NCBI GenBank assembly: GCA_026225295.1 | Contig: JAMFSN010000249.1 | Span: 1-37,377, forward strand | Source of the DNA: Frankia alni | Lineage (GTDB): Bacteria; Actinomycetota; Actinomycetes; Frankiales; Frankiaceae | Direction: 5' to 3' | Length of the DNA: 37,377 bases | Shown: positions 1 through 8,690 of the stretch, piece after piece | How the letters are laid out: the number at the start of each line of letters is the position of its first letter | Position numbering within the stretch: position 1 is the stretch's first letter | The notes under the pieces: model-generated | What the model was told of the DNA's origin: nothing | Seen by the model: the letters and a program-made list of their open reading frames with translations, nothing else | Databases searched by the model: none | Made by a program: the position numbers and the translations under genes

Positions 1-2
1 GG

Positions 3-467
3 GCGACCACCGCGCTGACCGGCGGCGGGATCCTCGCCACCTGGGATCTCTTCCTCGATCCGCAGATGGTCGACGCCGGGCACTGGCGCTGGGCGGCGGG
101 GCCCCCCGGTGAGCGCGGCTGGCTCGGCACGACCCTTAACGGCATCCCGCTGTCCAACCTGGTCGGCTGGCTCGTCGTCGGGACCGTGCTGGTGGCGGCG
201 CTCGACGCACTGCCGGACCCGACCCGGCCGCAACGGGCCGGCGCGACCAGACCGACCGGCGCGACCAGCCCGGCGGACGACCGGCTGCCGATCGTGCTGC
301 TCGGCTGGACCTACGCGTCCAGCGTGCTGGCCAACCTGGCGTTCTTCGGCCGACCGACGGTCGCCCTCGTGGGCGGCCTGGCCATGGGCGCGGTTCTGGC
401 GTTCGCCTTCATCGACCCGGTCCGGGTCCGGACCAGCGGCCGGCGGCGCCCGGTCATCGACCGGTGA
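3..467 (+). CDS. cruF: CruF-type carotenoid 1',2'-hydratase, 3' part
   Basis: Reading frame open from the left edge to TGA at 465-467; the start lies outside the window, leaving about 154 residues. The opening residues WDLFLDPQMVDAGHWRW and, further on, GIPLSNLVGWLVVG are the conserved aspartate-rich and membrane motifs of the DUF422/CruF integral-membrane family, which adds water across the 1',2' double bond of an acyclic carotenoid end. Two hydrophobic segments are visible, near the VGTVLV stretch and near the C-terminus. The stop overlaps the GTG start of the glycosyltransferase by four bases, so the two are translationally coupled. The neighbours, a glycosyltransferase and a CrtI-family desaturase, fit tailoring of a hydroxylated end group. 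The family call is good; the exact substrate is inferred. Confidence 0.85.
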   Translation, partial: ATTALTGGGILATWDLFLDPQMVDAGHWRWAAGPPGERGWLGTTLNGIPLSNLVGWLVVGTVLVAALDALPDPTRPQRAGATRPTGATSPADDRLPIVLLGWTYASSVLANLAFFGRPTVALVGGLAMGAVLAFAFIDPVRVRTSGRRRPVIDR

Positions 468-1618
468 TCCGCGGCCGCCGGAGCAGTAACCGCCCGAACT
501 CCGCCGGGCCGGTCCGGACCACGGCTGCCGCCGCGGTCCGGACCGCCGCCGCGGCCGCCGGCCTCGTCGCGGTCCACACCGTCATCAACGCCCGGCTGCT
601 GCGTACGGCCCCGCCCGCCCGGACGATCGGCGAGCGGGCGTCGGTGCTGCTGCCGGTGCGCGACGAGGCCGGGCGGGTCGGGGCCGCCCTGACCGCCATC
701 CTCGCCTCCACCCACCTGCCCGACCTGGAGGTGCTGGTCGCCGACGACGGGTCGACCGACGCCACGGCCGCGATCGTGGCCCGGATCGGCGCGCGGGACG
801 GACGGGTCCGCCTGCTGACGGTCGAGCCTCCGCCGCCCGGATGGCTCGGCAAGCCGCACGCCTGCGCCACCCTCGCCGACGCCGCGACCGGCCCGGTCCT
901 GATCTTCGTTGACGCCGACGTCACCGTCGCGCCGGACGGGTTGGCCCGGACGGTCGCCCTGCTGCGGGACGCCCGGCTCGATCTCGTCTCGCCCTATCCG
1001 CGCCAGCAGGCCGGCACCCTGGCCGAGCGCCTCGTCCAGCCGCTGCTGCAATGGTCGTGGCTGGCGCTGCTGCCGCTGCCGGCGGCCGAACGGTCGGCCC
1101 GCCCGTCGCTGTCGGCGGCCAACGGCCAGGTGCTCTGCGTCGACGCGGTCGCCTACCGGCGGGCCGGCGGTCACCGGGGCGTCGCGGGCGCCGTCCTCGA
1201 GGACATCGCCCTGGTCCGGGCGGTCAAACGGGCCGGTGGACGGGGCGGCGTGGCCGACGGAACCGACCTCGCGACGACCCGGATGTACGACGGGTGGGCG
1301 CCGCTGCGGGACGGCTACGCGAAGTCGCTGTGGGCGGCGGGCGGCACCCCGACCGGGTCGGCCGCCCAGCTCGGCGTGCTCGGGTTCATCTTCGTCCTGC
1401 CCGCCGCGGCCGCGCTGGCCGGTTCGCCGGCCGGGGTCGCGGGCTACCTCGCCGGCGTCGCCGGCCGGGTCGTCGCCGCCCGGCGGACGGGCGGGCGGGC
1501 CTGGCCGGACGCCCTCGCGCAGCCGGCCTCGGTCGCGGTGCTCGGTTATCTGACGGCCCTGTCGTGGCACCGCCGACGCCTGGGCACCGCGACCTGGAAG
1601 GGCCGGGTCCTGCCGTGA
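464..1618 (+). CDS. cruG: CruG-like family 2 glycosyltransferase
   Basis: 384 residues from GTG 464, which overlaps the cruF stop. GT-A fold signatures are visible: VLLPVRDEAG at residues 61-70, nucleotide-binding DDGSTD at 94-99, WLGKPHAC at 127-134, the metal-binding VDADV at 149-153, and ED at 246-247 as the probable catalytic base region. Hydrophobic C-terminal stretches from about residue 300 suggest membrane anchoring, as in CruG. Directly after CruF, the likely acceptor is the 1'-hydroxyl of a carotenoid and the likely donor a nucleotide sugar; this is inference from family and context. GT2 enzymes of this type also act on other lipids, so the acceptor is not proven. Its stop overlaps the next start by GTGA. 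Confidence 0.8.
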   Translation: MIRGRRSSNRPNSAGPVRTTAAAAVRTAAAAAGLVAVHTVINARLLRTAPPARTIGERASVLLPVRDEAGRVGAALTAILASTHLPDLEVLVADDGSTDATAAIVARIGARDGRVRLLTVEPPPPGWLGKPHACATLADAATGPVLIFVDADVTVAPDGLARTVALLRDARLDLVSPYPRQQAGTLAERLVQPLLQWSWLALLPLPAAERSARPSLSAANGQVLCVDAVAYRRAGGHRGVAGAVLEDIALVRAVKRAGGRGGVADGTDLATTRMYDGWAPLRDGYAKSLWAAGGTPTGSAAQLGVLGFIFVLPAAAALAGSPAGVAGYLAGVAGRVVAARRTGGRAWPDALAQPASVAVLGYLTALSWHRRRLGTATWKGRVLP

Positions 1619-3174
1619 AGATCGTCGTCATCGGGGCCGGGGTCGGCGGGCTGGCCGCCGCCGCCCGGCTGGCTACGGCCGGGCACCGGGTGACGGTCTG
1701 TGAGGCCGGTCCGACCGTCGGGGGCAAGCTCGGCTGGTACGAGCGGGACGGCTTCGCCTTCGACACCGGGCCGTCGCTGCTCACCCTGCCGCAGGTGTTC
1801 GAGGACCTCTTCGCGGCGACCGGCGCGCCGCTGTCCGACGTCCTGGAACTGGGCCGGCTCGACCCGATCGCCCGTTACCGGTTCGGCGACGGGGTGGTGG
1901 TCGACGCATTCGCCGACGACGACGCGTTCGCCGCCGAACTCGGGCGGCAGCTCGGCGGGACGGCCGCCGCGGACTGGACGGCCTTCGCCGATCGGGCCCG
2001 GCGCGTCTGGGCCGCCACCAACGAGACGTTCCTCGAACGAGCCCGGCCCGGCCCGCGGGGGCTGGCCCGGTTGGCGGCCCGCCGGCCGGGCGACATCGGC
2101 CTCATCGCGCCCGGGCGGACCCTGCGCGGGTTGGGTGCGTGCTACCTGCGCGACCCGCGGTTGCGGCTCATGCTCGACCGCTACGCCACCTATACCGGCT
2201 CGGATCCGCGCCGGGCCCCGGCCGCGCTGGCCGCCGTCCCGTACGCGGAGCGCGCCTTCGGCGGTTGGTACGTGACCGGCGGGCTGCGGCAGCTCGGGCT
2301 GGCGATCGCGGACCGGGCCGCCGAACGCGGCGCCCGGCTGCTCACCAGCTGCCCGGTCACCTCGATCACCCGCGGCCGCGACGGACGGGTGGACGGGGTG
2401 CGGCTGGCTGACGGCGGCCGGCTGGCGGCCGACGCGGTCGTCGCGAACGTGGACGCCGAAGCGGTCTACACGACCTTGCTGAGCGCCGGCCGGCCGTTGA
2501 CCGGCGTCGGGTCGGCCCGCCGGGCGCTGGGTCGGGCTGTCCCGTCGCTGTCGGGTTTCGTCCTGCTGCTGGCCGTCCGCGGGCGCACCCCCGACCTGGC
2601 CCACCACTCGGTGTTCTTCCCGGGCGACTATCCGGCCGGCTACGACGCCGAACTGGACGCGGTCTTCGGCGGCCGGCTGGCCACCGACCCGACGGTCTAC
2701 GTGGCCGCCCCGCCCGACCCGCGCCTCGCTCCGCCCGGCGACGAGGCCTGGTTCGTCCTGGTCAACGCGGCCCGGCACGCACCGGGTCGGGCCACCGGCC
2801 GGCCCGGTGCCGGGCGCGGAACGCGGGCGGGCGCCGCACCGGGCCGGACCGTCGACTGGGACCGGCCCGGCCTGGCCTCCGCCTACGCCGACCGGATCCT
2901 GGCCGTCCTCGCCGCGCGGGGTCTCGACGTTCGCGACCGGATCCGGTGGCGGGAGATCATCACCCCGGCCGACCTGGAACGTCGCACGGGCGCGGTCGGC
3001 GGGTCGATCTACGGGACGTCGTCGAACGGATCGCGCTCGGCGTTCCTGCGTCCGGCGAACGTGTCCCCGGTGCCGGGCCTGTTCCTGGTCGGCGGGTCGT
3101 CCCACCCCGGCGGGGGGTTGCCGCTGGTGGCGATGTCGGCCCGGATCGTCGCCGGCCTGCTCGGTCCGGCCTGA
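1615..3174 (+). CDS. CrtI-family carotenoid desaturase, probably CrtD-type
   Basis: 519 residues from GTG 1615, overlapping the glycosyltransferase stop. The N-terminus carries the FAD-binding Rossmann motif GAGVGGLAAAARL (residues 7-19) followed by GGKLG and FDTGPSLLTLPQ (49-60). The C-terminus has the second FAD motif, VGGSSHPGGGLPLVAMSARI. Both bracket a full-length CrtI-family amine oxidase fold. The GGKLG...FDTGPSLLTLP variant differs from the second copy in this window (7161-8690), which has GGRAG...FDTGPTVLTMP typical of phytoene desaturase. With CruF and CruG upstream, the likely role is 3',4'-desaturation of a 1'-hydroxylated end (CrtD). A carotenoid ketolase/oxygenase of the CrtO/CrtP group is a possible alternative. 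Confidence 0.85.
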   Translation: MKIVVIGAGVGGLAAAARLATAGHRVTVCEAGPTVGGKLGWYERDGFAFDTGPSLLTLPQVFEDLFAATGAPLSDVLELGRLDPIARYRFGDGVVVDAFADDDAFAAELGRQLGGTAAADWTAFADRARRVWAATNETFLERARPGPRGLARLAARRPGDIGLIAPGRTLRGLGACYLRDPRLRLMLDRYATYTGSDPRRAPAALAAVPYAERAFGGWYVTGGLRQLGLAIADRAAERGARLLTSCPVTSITRGRDGRVDGVRLADGGRLAADAVVANVDAEAVYTTLLSAGRPLTGVGSARRALGRAVPSLSGFVLLLAVRGRTPDLAHHSVFFPGDYPAGYDAELDAVFGGRLATDPTVYVAAPPDPRLAPPGDEAWFVLVNAARHAPGRATGRPGAGRGTRAGAAPGRTVDWDRPGLASAYADRILAVLAARGLDVRDRIRWREIITPADLERRTGAVGGSIYGTSSNGSRSAFLRPANVSPVPGLFLVGGSSHPGGGLPLVAMSARIVAGLLGPA

Positions 3175-3208
3175 CCAGCACCGCGCCGGGCCGGCCGCCC
3201 GGAACCCT

Positions 3209-3886
3209 TCAGGCCCGGCCGGACAGCTGCCGGTGGACGACGGGCACGAGCTGCGCGATGCCGACCGCGCACACCCCGAAGGTCGCGGCCGCGCCGATGG
3301 CGCCCGCCAGACCCGCCCGGCCGGGCCCGAGACCCGCCCCGAGCAGCGCGAACGCGGTGACGATGACGCGGGTCGGGCGTTCCCCGACGGTCACCACCCC
3401 GATCTCGCCGAACCCGGCCCCGCTGGCCCGGGCCCGGATGTACTCCAGCATCACCAGCGCCCCGCCGGCCGCTCCGGCGAGCCAGCCGGGCGCCCCCAGT
3501 AACCACAGCCCGAGCAGGTAGATCCCGTCGCACAGCCGGTCGGCGACGGAATCCAGGACGTACCCCCAGGCGGTGACCCGCCCGGTCAGCACGGCCACGC
3601 AGCCGTCGAGGTTGTCGAACAGCCCACCGACGATCACGATCGCCACGCCGGCCAGCGGCCACCGTCCGCCGACGGCCGTGAGCGGCAGCACCACCAACGT
3701 CAGGCCCACGCCGGCGGCCGTCACCGCGTCGGGCGACACGCCGCGCGCGGCGAGCGGCCGGCCGAGGCGGTAGGTGATGGTGAGCCAGACCCGCACCAGC
3801 CACAGGCCGGTGGCCGGGTCGTACCCGCCGTGTGTCCGGGCCCACAGCGTGAGGTAGTTGTCGCGGTCGGGAACGGGGGCGGTCAC
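3209..3886 (-). CDS. CDP-alcohol phosphatidyltransferase family protein
   Basis: 225 residues with GTG 3886 as the chosen start, before TAPVPDRDNYLTLW. A multi-pass membrane protein of the CDP-OH-P transferase family. The signature D-x2-D-G-x2-A-R-x8/9-G-x3-D-x3-D is recognisable as DNLDGCVAV...G-YVL-D-SVA-D: all four aspartates and both glycines are present. The Arg after the Ala is Val here; an Arg occurs four residues later. The family moves a phosphoalcohol or phospho-sugar from a CDP-lipid or CDP-alcohol. The substrate cannot be told from the sequence. It is convergent with the desaturase, 34 bases apart. A TACGGT box (3905-3910, read leftward) lies 18 bases before the start. Confidence 0.8.
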   Translation of the reverse strand: MTAPVPDRDNYLTLWARTHGGYDPATGLWLVRVWLTITYRLGRPLAARGVSPDAVTAAGVGLTLVVLPLTAVGGRWPLAGVAIVIVGGLFDNLDGCVAVLTGRVTAWGYVLDSVADRLCDGIYLLGLWLLGAPGWLAGAAGGALVMLEYIRARASGAGFGEIGVVTVGERPTRVIVTAFALLGAGLGPGRAGLAGAIGAAATFGVCAVGIAQLVPVVHRQLSGRA

Positions 3887-3904
3887 CGGCTCATCGTGCC
3901 GGAG

Positions 3905-3914
3905 ACCGTATGGT
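3905..3914. promoter_or_regulatory. overlapping divergent -10 boxes
   Basis: Two TANNNT boxes overlap here: TATGGT at 3909-3914 on the plus strand (towards the small protein at 3966) and TACGGT, the complement of 3905-3910, on the minus strand (towards the phosphatidyltransferase). No convincing -35 elements are visible. Inferred from sequence only. Confidence 0.35.
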
Positions 3915-3965
3915 TTCCGACGGGTCGAACCGTCGATCCACCGCACGCGTCGCCAGGAGTCCCCG

Positions 3966-4214
3966 GTGCCATCTGAAGCGCCCTTCGTGATCGAAACCGT
4001 CGACGACGTCGCCGCGGACGATCTTTTCAACTCCGGCCGGGACCAGGTGGTTATCGCCATTCGGATCACCCCGGTGTTCGGGCAGCTCGATCTCGGGGTC
4101 GTCGCGGCCGTGGTCGACGAAGCCAACGTGCGCGGCTTCACCCTGGTGCGGGAGCGGTCGTTCCGCGACGAGTGGCTGATCTGCGTCTTCGACGCATTCG
4201 ACGACGCGGATTAG
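3966..4214 (+). CDS. small conserved-looking hypothetical protein
   Basis: 82 residues. GTG 3966 is chosen because AGGAG at 3955-3959 sits six bases upstream. The protein is acidic and rich in valine and aspartate (VIETVDDVAADDLFNSG near the start, WLICVFDAFDDAD at the end). It has no signal peptide, membrane segment or metal motif. The alternating hydrophobic pattern suggests a small alpha/beta fold. I do not recognise the family. It lies between the divergent phosphatidyltransferase and the convergent metF. Codon use resembles its neighbours, so I take it as a real gene. Confidence 0.6.
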   Translation: MPSEAPFVIETVDDVAADDLFNSGRDQVVIAIRITPVFGQLDLGVVAAVVDEANVRGFTLVRERSFRDEWLICVFDAFDDAD

Positions 4215-4262
4215 TAGCTCCCCCGGCCGGTCGCGCGACGCCCCCGAAGGCCCGGGCCGTGC

Positions 4263-5174
4263 CTAGCCGGACTGGTCGGCGCCCAGGTTGCGGTAGACCT
4301 CGCGGGTCGCGGTGGACCGGTTGAGCGTGATGAAGTGGATGCCGGGCGCGCCGCCGGCCAGCAGCCGTTCGGACAGCTGGGTGGCCACCTCGACCCCCAC
4401 CGCGCGCACCGCCGCCGGGTCGTCGGCCACCGCGCGCAGCCGCTCGGCCAGCGCCCCGGGGAACGTGGCGCCCGACAGCAGCGCCATCCGCTCGATCTGG
4501 GCCACGTTCGTCACCGGCATGACTCCGGGGATGATCGGCGCCTCGCAGCCGAGCCGGCGGACCCGCTCGACCATCCGGAAGTAGTCGTCCGGGCCGAAGA
4601 AGAACTGCGTGATCGCGTAGTCCGCGCCCGCGTTCAGCTTGGCCACGAGCTGCCGCGCGTCGAAGTCCAGATCGGGCGAGCGGGGGTGCTTGTCCGGGAA
4701 GGCCGCGACCCCCACGCAGAAGTCGCCGAGCGACCGCACCAGCCGGACCAGGTCCTCCGCGTACGACAGGCCCCGCGGATGGGGCTCCCACCGCCCCTGT
4801 GGGTCGCCGGGCGGGTCACCGCGCAGCGCGAGCACGTTACGGATTCCCGCGCCCGCGTAGCTACCGATCACCTGCCGAAGCTCGGCCACCGAGTGGTTCA
4901 CGGCGGTCAGGTGCGCGAGCGCCGTGAGGGTCGTTTCGGCGGCGATCCGACCGGTGACCCGGACGGTGCCGTCCCGCGTCGAGCCGCCGGCGCCGTAGGT
5001 CACCGACACGAACGACGGCCGGAGCGCCTCGACCTCCCGCAGCGACTGCCACAGGTGCCGCTCGCCCTCGGCGGTCTTGGGCGGGAAGAACTCGAACGAG
5101 AAGGACGTCCGGCCCGAGGCCAGGATCTCGCTCACGGTCGGTTCCCGGGTCCCCAGGCCCTCAGCGACGCTCAT
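4263..5174 (-). CDS. metF: methylenetetrahydrofolate reductase
   Basis: 303 residues, the normal length for bacterial MetF, which reduces 5,10-methylene-THF to 5-methyl-THF using FAD and thereby supplies methionine synthesis. Family motifs: SFEFFPPKT near the start (the catalytic Glu lies in FEFFPPK), [51 protein letters not shown] and [14 protein letters not shown] 5174 is preferred over an upstream in-frame GTG (5216). There is no Shine-Dalgarno, but a TACCCT -10 box lies six bases before the ATG, which suggests a leaderless message. It corresponds in order and strand to Rv2172c, beside idsA2 in M. tuberculosis. Confidence 0.95.
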   Translation of the reverse strand: MSVAEGLGTREPTVSEILASGRTSFSFEFFPPKTAEGERHLWQSLREVEALRPSFVSVTYGAGGSTRDGTVRVTGRIAAETTLTALAHLTAVNHSVAELRQVIGSYAGAGIRNVLALRGDPPGDPQGRWEPHPRGLSYAEDLVRLVRSLGDFCVGVAAFPDKHPRSPDLDFDARQLVAKLNAGADYAITQFFFGPDDYFRMVERVRRLGCEAPIIPGVMPVTNVAQIERMALLSGATFPGALAERLRAVADDPAAVRAVGVEVATQLSERLLAGGAPGIHFITLNRSTATREVYRNLGADQSG

Positions 5175-5180
5175 GGGAGG

Positions 5181-5186
5181 AGGGTA
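5181..5186 (-). promoter_or_regulatory. -10 box of leaderless metF
   Basis: TACCCT read on the minus strand, six bases before the metF ATG. A weak -35-like TTCCGG lies 17 bases further upstream. The stretch between box and start is pyrimidine-rich with no ribosome-binding site, which supports a leaderless transcript. Confidence 0.5.
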
Positions 5187-5246
5187 ATGGGTGCCCGACG
5201 CGTCCGGAACCAGCACGGCCCGAACCCCGGCGCACCGCTGGGTCCC

Positions 5247-5969
5247 TCACCGGCGCGCGGCTTCGACCGTCGCCTGCACCTCGGCGCGACCGCCGCGGCT
5301 ACGCACCACCAACCGGTGGGCCGCCGCCGGATCGGTCGTCACCGCGACCCGGCCACCGCCGGGGTCGGCGGCCTCGACCTCGAGGCGGTAGCCGACGTCC
5401 GGCACCACCAGCCGCACGTCGCCCGCCGCGCTGCTGACCAGGGCCTCGGCCGGCGGCGCGGCGAAGTGCAGGACGATGTCACCCCCGCCGCCGCGGACCG
5501 CGACCCGGCGGCCGGACAGCTCCCGGCCGGTGATCCCGCCAGTGCCAGTGACCAGTTCCAGGTCGCCCCCCGACCCCCACAACGCGATCTCCCCGGCCTG
5601 CACCTCGGCCCGGACGTCGGTCCCGCGGGGCAGGCGCACCGACACCCGCGCCGTCACACCCCGGGCATCCACGTCCAGCCGCCCCCCGACCTCCGTCACC
5701 GTGGGTCGGGGGGCGCCGGGCCGGCCGGTCAGCACGGTCGGGACGCGGTGGGTCAGGACGCGGTGGGTCAGAACGATGTCGAGTCGCGCCCCGATCCGGT
5801 CGTCCTCGGCGATCTCGAGCCGGCCGGCCCCCAGCCGGACCCGCAGCGCCGTCGCGTCGGGATGGTGGGTCACGGCCCGGTCGGCCGGCCGGCGGATCAA
5901 AGCCAGGCCTCCCAGGGCCACCGCGAGCAGCGCCGCGCCGAGCACGACGACGAGGGCGGTCAGGAACAC
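5247..5969 (-). CDS. membrane-anchored DUF4097-like beta-repeat protein
   Basis: 240 residues from GTG 5969, chosen because GGAGG (complement of 5974-5978) lies four bases upstream; GTG 5981 in the same frame is an alternative. One hydrophobic segment forms the N-terminus (FLTALVVVLGAALLAVALGG), followed by about 200 residues of short beta-strand repeats with many G-x-L/V and GG turns. This is the pattern of DUF4097/putative adhesin proteins that fold as a beta-helix. The topology suggests a single membrane anchor with the helix outside, which is inference. An in-frame 15-bp tandem duplication makes VLTHRVLTHRV. Function unknown. It is divergent from idsA. Confidence 0.65.
   Translation of the reverse strand: MFLTALVVVLGAALLAVALGGLALIRRPADRAVTHHPDATALRVRLGAGRLEIAEDDRIGARLDIVLTHRVLTHRVPTVLTGRPGAPRPTVTEVGGRLDVDARGVTARVSVRLPRGTDVRAEVQAGEIALWGSGGDLELVTGTGGITGRELSGRRVAVRGGGGDIVLHFAAPPAEALVSSAAGDVRLVVPDVGYRLEVEAADPGGGRVAVTTDPAAAHRLVVRSRGGRAEVQATVEAARR
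5742..5771. repeat. 15-bp perfect tandem duplication inside the DUF4097-like gene
   Basis: Two identical 15-bp units (5742-5756 and 5757-5771). The unit length keeps the frame and duplicates five residues (VLTHR), as a slipped-strand event would. Confidence 0.9.
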
Positions 5970-6012
5970 GGGGCCTCCCACGACGTCAAGTGGCGCGAAC
6001 CGGTCATCGGCA

Positions 6013-6018
6013 TAGGCT
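6013..6018 (+). promoter_or_regulatory. -10 box of leaderless idsA/crtE
   Basis: TAGGCT lies seven bases before ATG 6026 (four before ATG 6023). There is no separate Shine-Dalgarno. This spacing supports a transcript starting at or next to ATG 6026. Confidence 0.45.
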
Positions 6019-6025
6019 GAGGATG

Positions 6026-7150
6026 ATGGCAGGTCATCCCGTCAAGAGCCCGCCCCCTGCGGTTCCCCTCGCGCGCCACCAGCCGGTGCGGGACGACCTG
6101 CGCGGTCGGGTGCGGGCCGCCGTCGACGCGTTTGTGGAGGCCCGGGCCCGCGAACTCGACGCCATCGATCCGGCCCTCGCCGCGCTGACCGGCGCGGCCG
6201 CCGACCTGATCCGGTCGGGCGGCAAACGGCTCCGGCCGGCCTTCTGTTACTGGGGGTGGCGGGGGGCGGGCGGCGCCGCGGACGGTCCCGAGGGCGACGC
6301 GGCGGTCGTCGCGGCGGCCAGTCTTGAGCTGCTGCACACCTGCGCGCTCGTGCAGGACGACGTGATGGACGGGTCCGCGACCCGGCGCGGCCGGCCCGCC
6401 GCGCACCGCCGCCTCGCGGCCACCCACCGGGACGCCGGCTGGGTCGGCGACCAGGCCACGTTCGGCTCGTCAGCGGCGGTCCTGCTCGGTGACCTGCTGC
6501 TGGTCTGGGCCGATCAGATGCTGGCCGGCAGCGGGCTGTCGGACCCGGCGATCCGGCGCGCGTGGCCGGTCTACTCCCACATGCGGGCCGAACTGATCTG
6601 CGGGCAGTACCTCGACCTGGTCGGCCAGGTCTCGGAAACCCTCGACCTGACCGCCGCCCTGCAGGTCGCCCGCTACAAGAGCGCCAAGTACACCGTCGAG
6701 CGGGCGCTGCACCTGGGGGGCGTGCTGGCCGGCGCCGACCGCCCCCTGCTGGAGGCCTACTCGGGGTTCGGCCTACCGATCGGCGAGGCGTTCCAACTGC
6801 GCGACGACGTGCTCGGCGTGTTCGGCGACCCGGCCGTGACCGGCAAACCGGCCGGCGACGACCTGCGCGAGGGCAAACGGACGGCGCTGATCGCCCTGGC
6901 CCACACCAGGACCGACGCGGCCGGGCGACGGGTCCTGCACCGGCTGCTGGGCAACCCGCTGCTCGACGCGGCGGGAGTCGACGAACTGCGGACCGTGATC
7001 GTCGGGGCTGGCGCGCTGGCCGGCGTCGAGGACATGATTTCCGACCGGACCCGGGCCGCGCTCGCCGCGCTGCGGTCCGGACCGGTCGACGCCGGCGCCC
7101 AGGAGTCGTTGACCGAACTGGCGGTCGGCGCGACGACCCGTCGGCACTGA
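6026..7150 (+). CDS. idsA: geranylgeranyl diphosphate synthase (polyprenyl synthetase)
   Basis: 374 residues from ATG 6026; ATG 6023 directly before is equally in frame. Trans-isoprenyl diphosphate synthase: GGKRLRP (65-71) binds diphosphate, the first aspartate-rich motif DDVMD is at 111-115 and the second, DDVLGVFGD, at 260-268. It condenses IPP with allylic diphosphates. Residues just before DDVMD (LLHTCALVQ) set the chain length. With crtI following only ten bases later, the product is most likely GGPP for carotenoid synthesis (CrtE role). The position beside metF matches idsA2 (Rv2173) of M. tuberculosis, so a general lipid role is also possible. Confidence 0.9.
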   Translation: MAGHPVKSPPPAVPLARHQPVRDDLRGRVRAAVDAFVEARARELDAIDPALAALTGAAADLIRSGGKRLRPAFCYWGWRGAGGAADGPEGDAAVVAAASLELLHTCALVQDDVMDGSATRRGRPAAHRRLAATHRDAGWVGDQATFGSSAAVLLGDLLLVWADQMLAGSGLSDPAIRRAWPVYSHMRAELICGQYLDLVGQVSETLDLTAALQVARYKSAKYTVERALHLGGVLAGADRPLLEAYSGFGLPIGEAFQLRDDVLGVFGDPAVTGKPAGDDLREGKRTALIALAHTRTDAAGRRVLHRLLGNPLLDAAGVDELRTVIVGAGALAGVEDMISDRTRAALAALRSGPVDAGAQESLTELAVGATTRRH

Positions 7151-7160
7151 GGCCGGGCCC

Positions 7161-8690
7161 GTGGGACTGCGCGTGCGGACGGTGAGCGGGCCGACCGACC
7201 GGGTGGTGGTGGTCGGGGCCGGGTTGGGTGGCCTGTCGGCGGCGCTCCGGCTGGCCGGCGCCGGCCGGTCGGTCACGGTGCTGGAACGCGAAGCCGTCCC
7301 CGGCGGCCGGGCCGGGCAACTGGTCGACGGCGGGTACCGGTTCGACACCGGCCCGACCGTTCTGACCATGCCGGACCTGATCGCCGACGCGCTCGACTGC
7401 GTCGGCGAACGGCTCACCGACTGGCTCGACCTGCGACCCGTCGATCCGCTGTACCGGGCCTTCTACCCGGACGGGTCGCGGCTGGACATCCACGCCGACC
7501 CGGCGGCCACCGAGACGGAGATCGCCCGGGTCTGCGGCGGGGCCGAGGCGGCCGGCTACCGGCGCTACGTCACGTTCGTCTCGGCCCTGTACCGGGCTCA
7601 GATGCGGACCTTCATCGACGCCAACGTCGACTCGCCGTTCGCGCTGGTCGGCGCGGACCTGGCCCGGGTCGCGGCCCTCGGCGGGTTCCGGCGGCTGGCG
7701 CCCAAGGTCGGCACCTACCTGCGCGACGAGCGGACCCGCCGGCTGTTCTCGTTCCAGGCCATGTACGCCGGGCTGTCGCCGTACGACGCGCTGGCCCTGT
7801 ACGCGGTGATCGCCTACATGGACTCCGTGGCCGGCGTCTTCTTCCCGGTCGGCGGGATGCACGCGGTGCCGGTCGCGCTGGCCGGCGCGGCCGTCAAGCA
7901 CGGCGTCGACATCCGGTACTCGACCGCCGCCACCCGGGTCGAGCTGGCCGGGACGCGCGCGGTCGCGGTCCACACCGCCGACGGGGACCGGATCCCGGCC
8001 GACGCGGTGGTGCTGAACCCGGACCTGCCGGTCGCCTACGCCGAGCTGCTGCCGGCCGCGGTGGCGCCCCGCCGGGTCGGGCGGCTGCGCTACTCCCCGT
8101 CCTGCTTCCTGCTGCTGGCCGGCAGCACCGCGAGCTACGCCCAGACGGCCCACCACTCGATCCACTTCGGCCGGGCCTGGCGGCGTACCTTCGACGAGGT
8201 GATCAACCGCGGCGAGCTGATGAGCGACCCGTCGTTCCTGGTCACCAACCCCAGCCGGTCCGACCCGGCCCTGGCGCCGGCCGGGCGGCACAGCTACTAC
8301 GCGCTGTTCCCGACGCCCAACCTGGCCGGCCGGGCGGCGCTGGACTGGTCGGTGGTCGGGCCGCGCTACCGCGACGAGGTGATCGAGACGCTCGAGCGGC
8401 GCGGCTACACCGGTTTCGGGGACGCGATCGAGGTCAGCCACACGACGACGCCGGCCGACTGGCGGGCCCGGGGCATGGCCGCCGGCGCCCCGTTCGCCGC
8501 CGCCCACACGTTCACCCAGACCGGCCCGTTCCGTTCCTCGACGCTCGCGCCGGGCCTGGACAACGTCGTGTTCACCGGCAGCGGCACCCAGCCCGGGGTC
8601 GGGGTGCCGATGGTCCTCGTCTCGGGGCGGCTGGCCGCCGAGCGCATCCTGGGCCCGGACCCGGCCTACGCATCGCGGGCCTGGCGGTGA
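7161..8690 (+). CDS. crtI: phytoene desaturase
   Basis: 509 residues from GTG 7161; GTG 7182 is a later in-frame option. FAD-binding VVVGAGLGGLSAALRLAGAG begins near residue 16. It is followed by GGRAG (48-52) and YRFDTGPTVLTMPDL, and at the C-terminus by FTGSGTQPGVGVPMVLVSGR, the classic bacterial CrtI pattern. The enzyme inserts double bonds into phytoene to make lycopene (or neurosporene) on the membrane face. It is ten bases behind the GGPP synthase and probably co-transcribed with it. The last 22 bases, including the stop, are repeated just downstream. Confidence 0.92.
   Translation: MGLRVRTVSGPTDRVVVVGAGLGGLSAALRLAGAGRSVTVLEREAVPGGRAGQLVDGGYRFDTGPTVLTMPDLIADALDCVGERLTDWLDLRPVDPLYRAFYPDGSRLDIHADPAATETEIARVCGGAEAAGYRRYVTFVSALYRAQMRTFIDANVDSPFALVGADLARVAALGGFRRLAPKVGTYLRDERTRRLFSFQAMYAGLSPYDALALYAVIAYMDSVAGVFFPVGGMHAVPVALAGAAVKHGVDIRYSTAATRVELAGTRAVAVHTADGDRIPADAVVLNPDLPVAYAELLPAAVAPRRVGRLRYSPSCFLLLAGSTASYAQTAHHSIHFGRAWRRTFDEVINRGELMSDPSFLVTNPSRSDPALAPAGRHSYYALFPTPNLAGRAALDWSVVGPRYRDEVIETLERRGYTGFGDAIEVSHTTTPADWRARGMAAGAPFAAAHTFTQTGPFRSSTLAPGLDNVVFTGSGTQPGVGVPMVLVSGRLAAERILGPDPAYASRAWR

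Noticed and set aside
1051-1614. Long extension of the CrtD-like frame upstream of GTG 1615, giving a 707-residue protein
   Set aside because: The upstream part is an Arg/Gly/Pro-rich shadow of the glycosyltransferase; the Rossmann motif starts properly at GTG 1615, which overlaps the preceding stop.
6042-8507. 821-residue frame on the minus strand opposite idsA and crtI
   Set aside because: Composition is that of a GC-rich shadow (repeated RR, GG, PA) and both plus-strand genes carry full family motifs.
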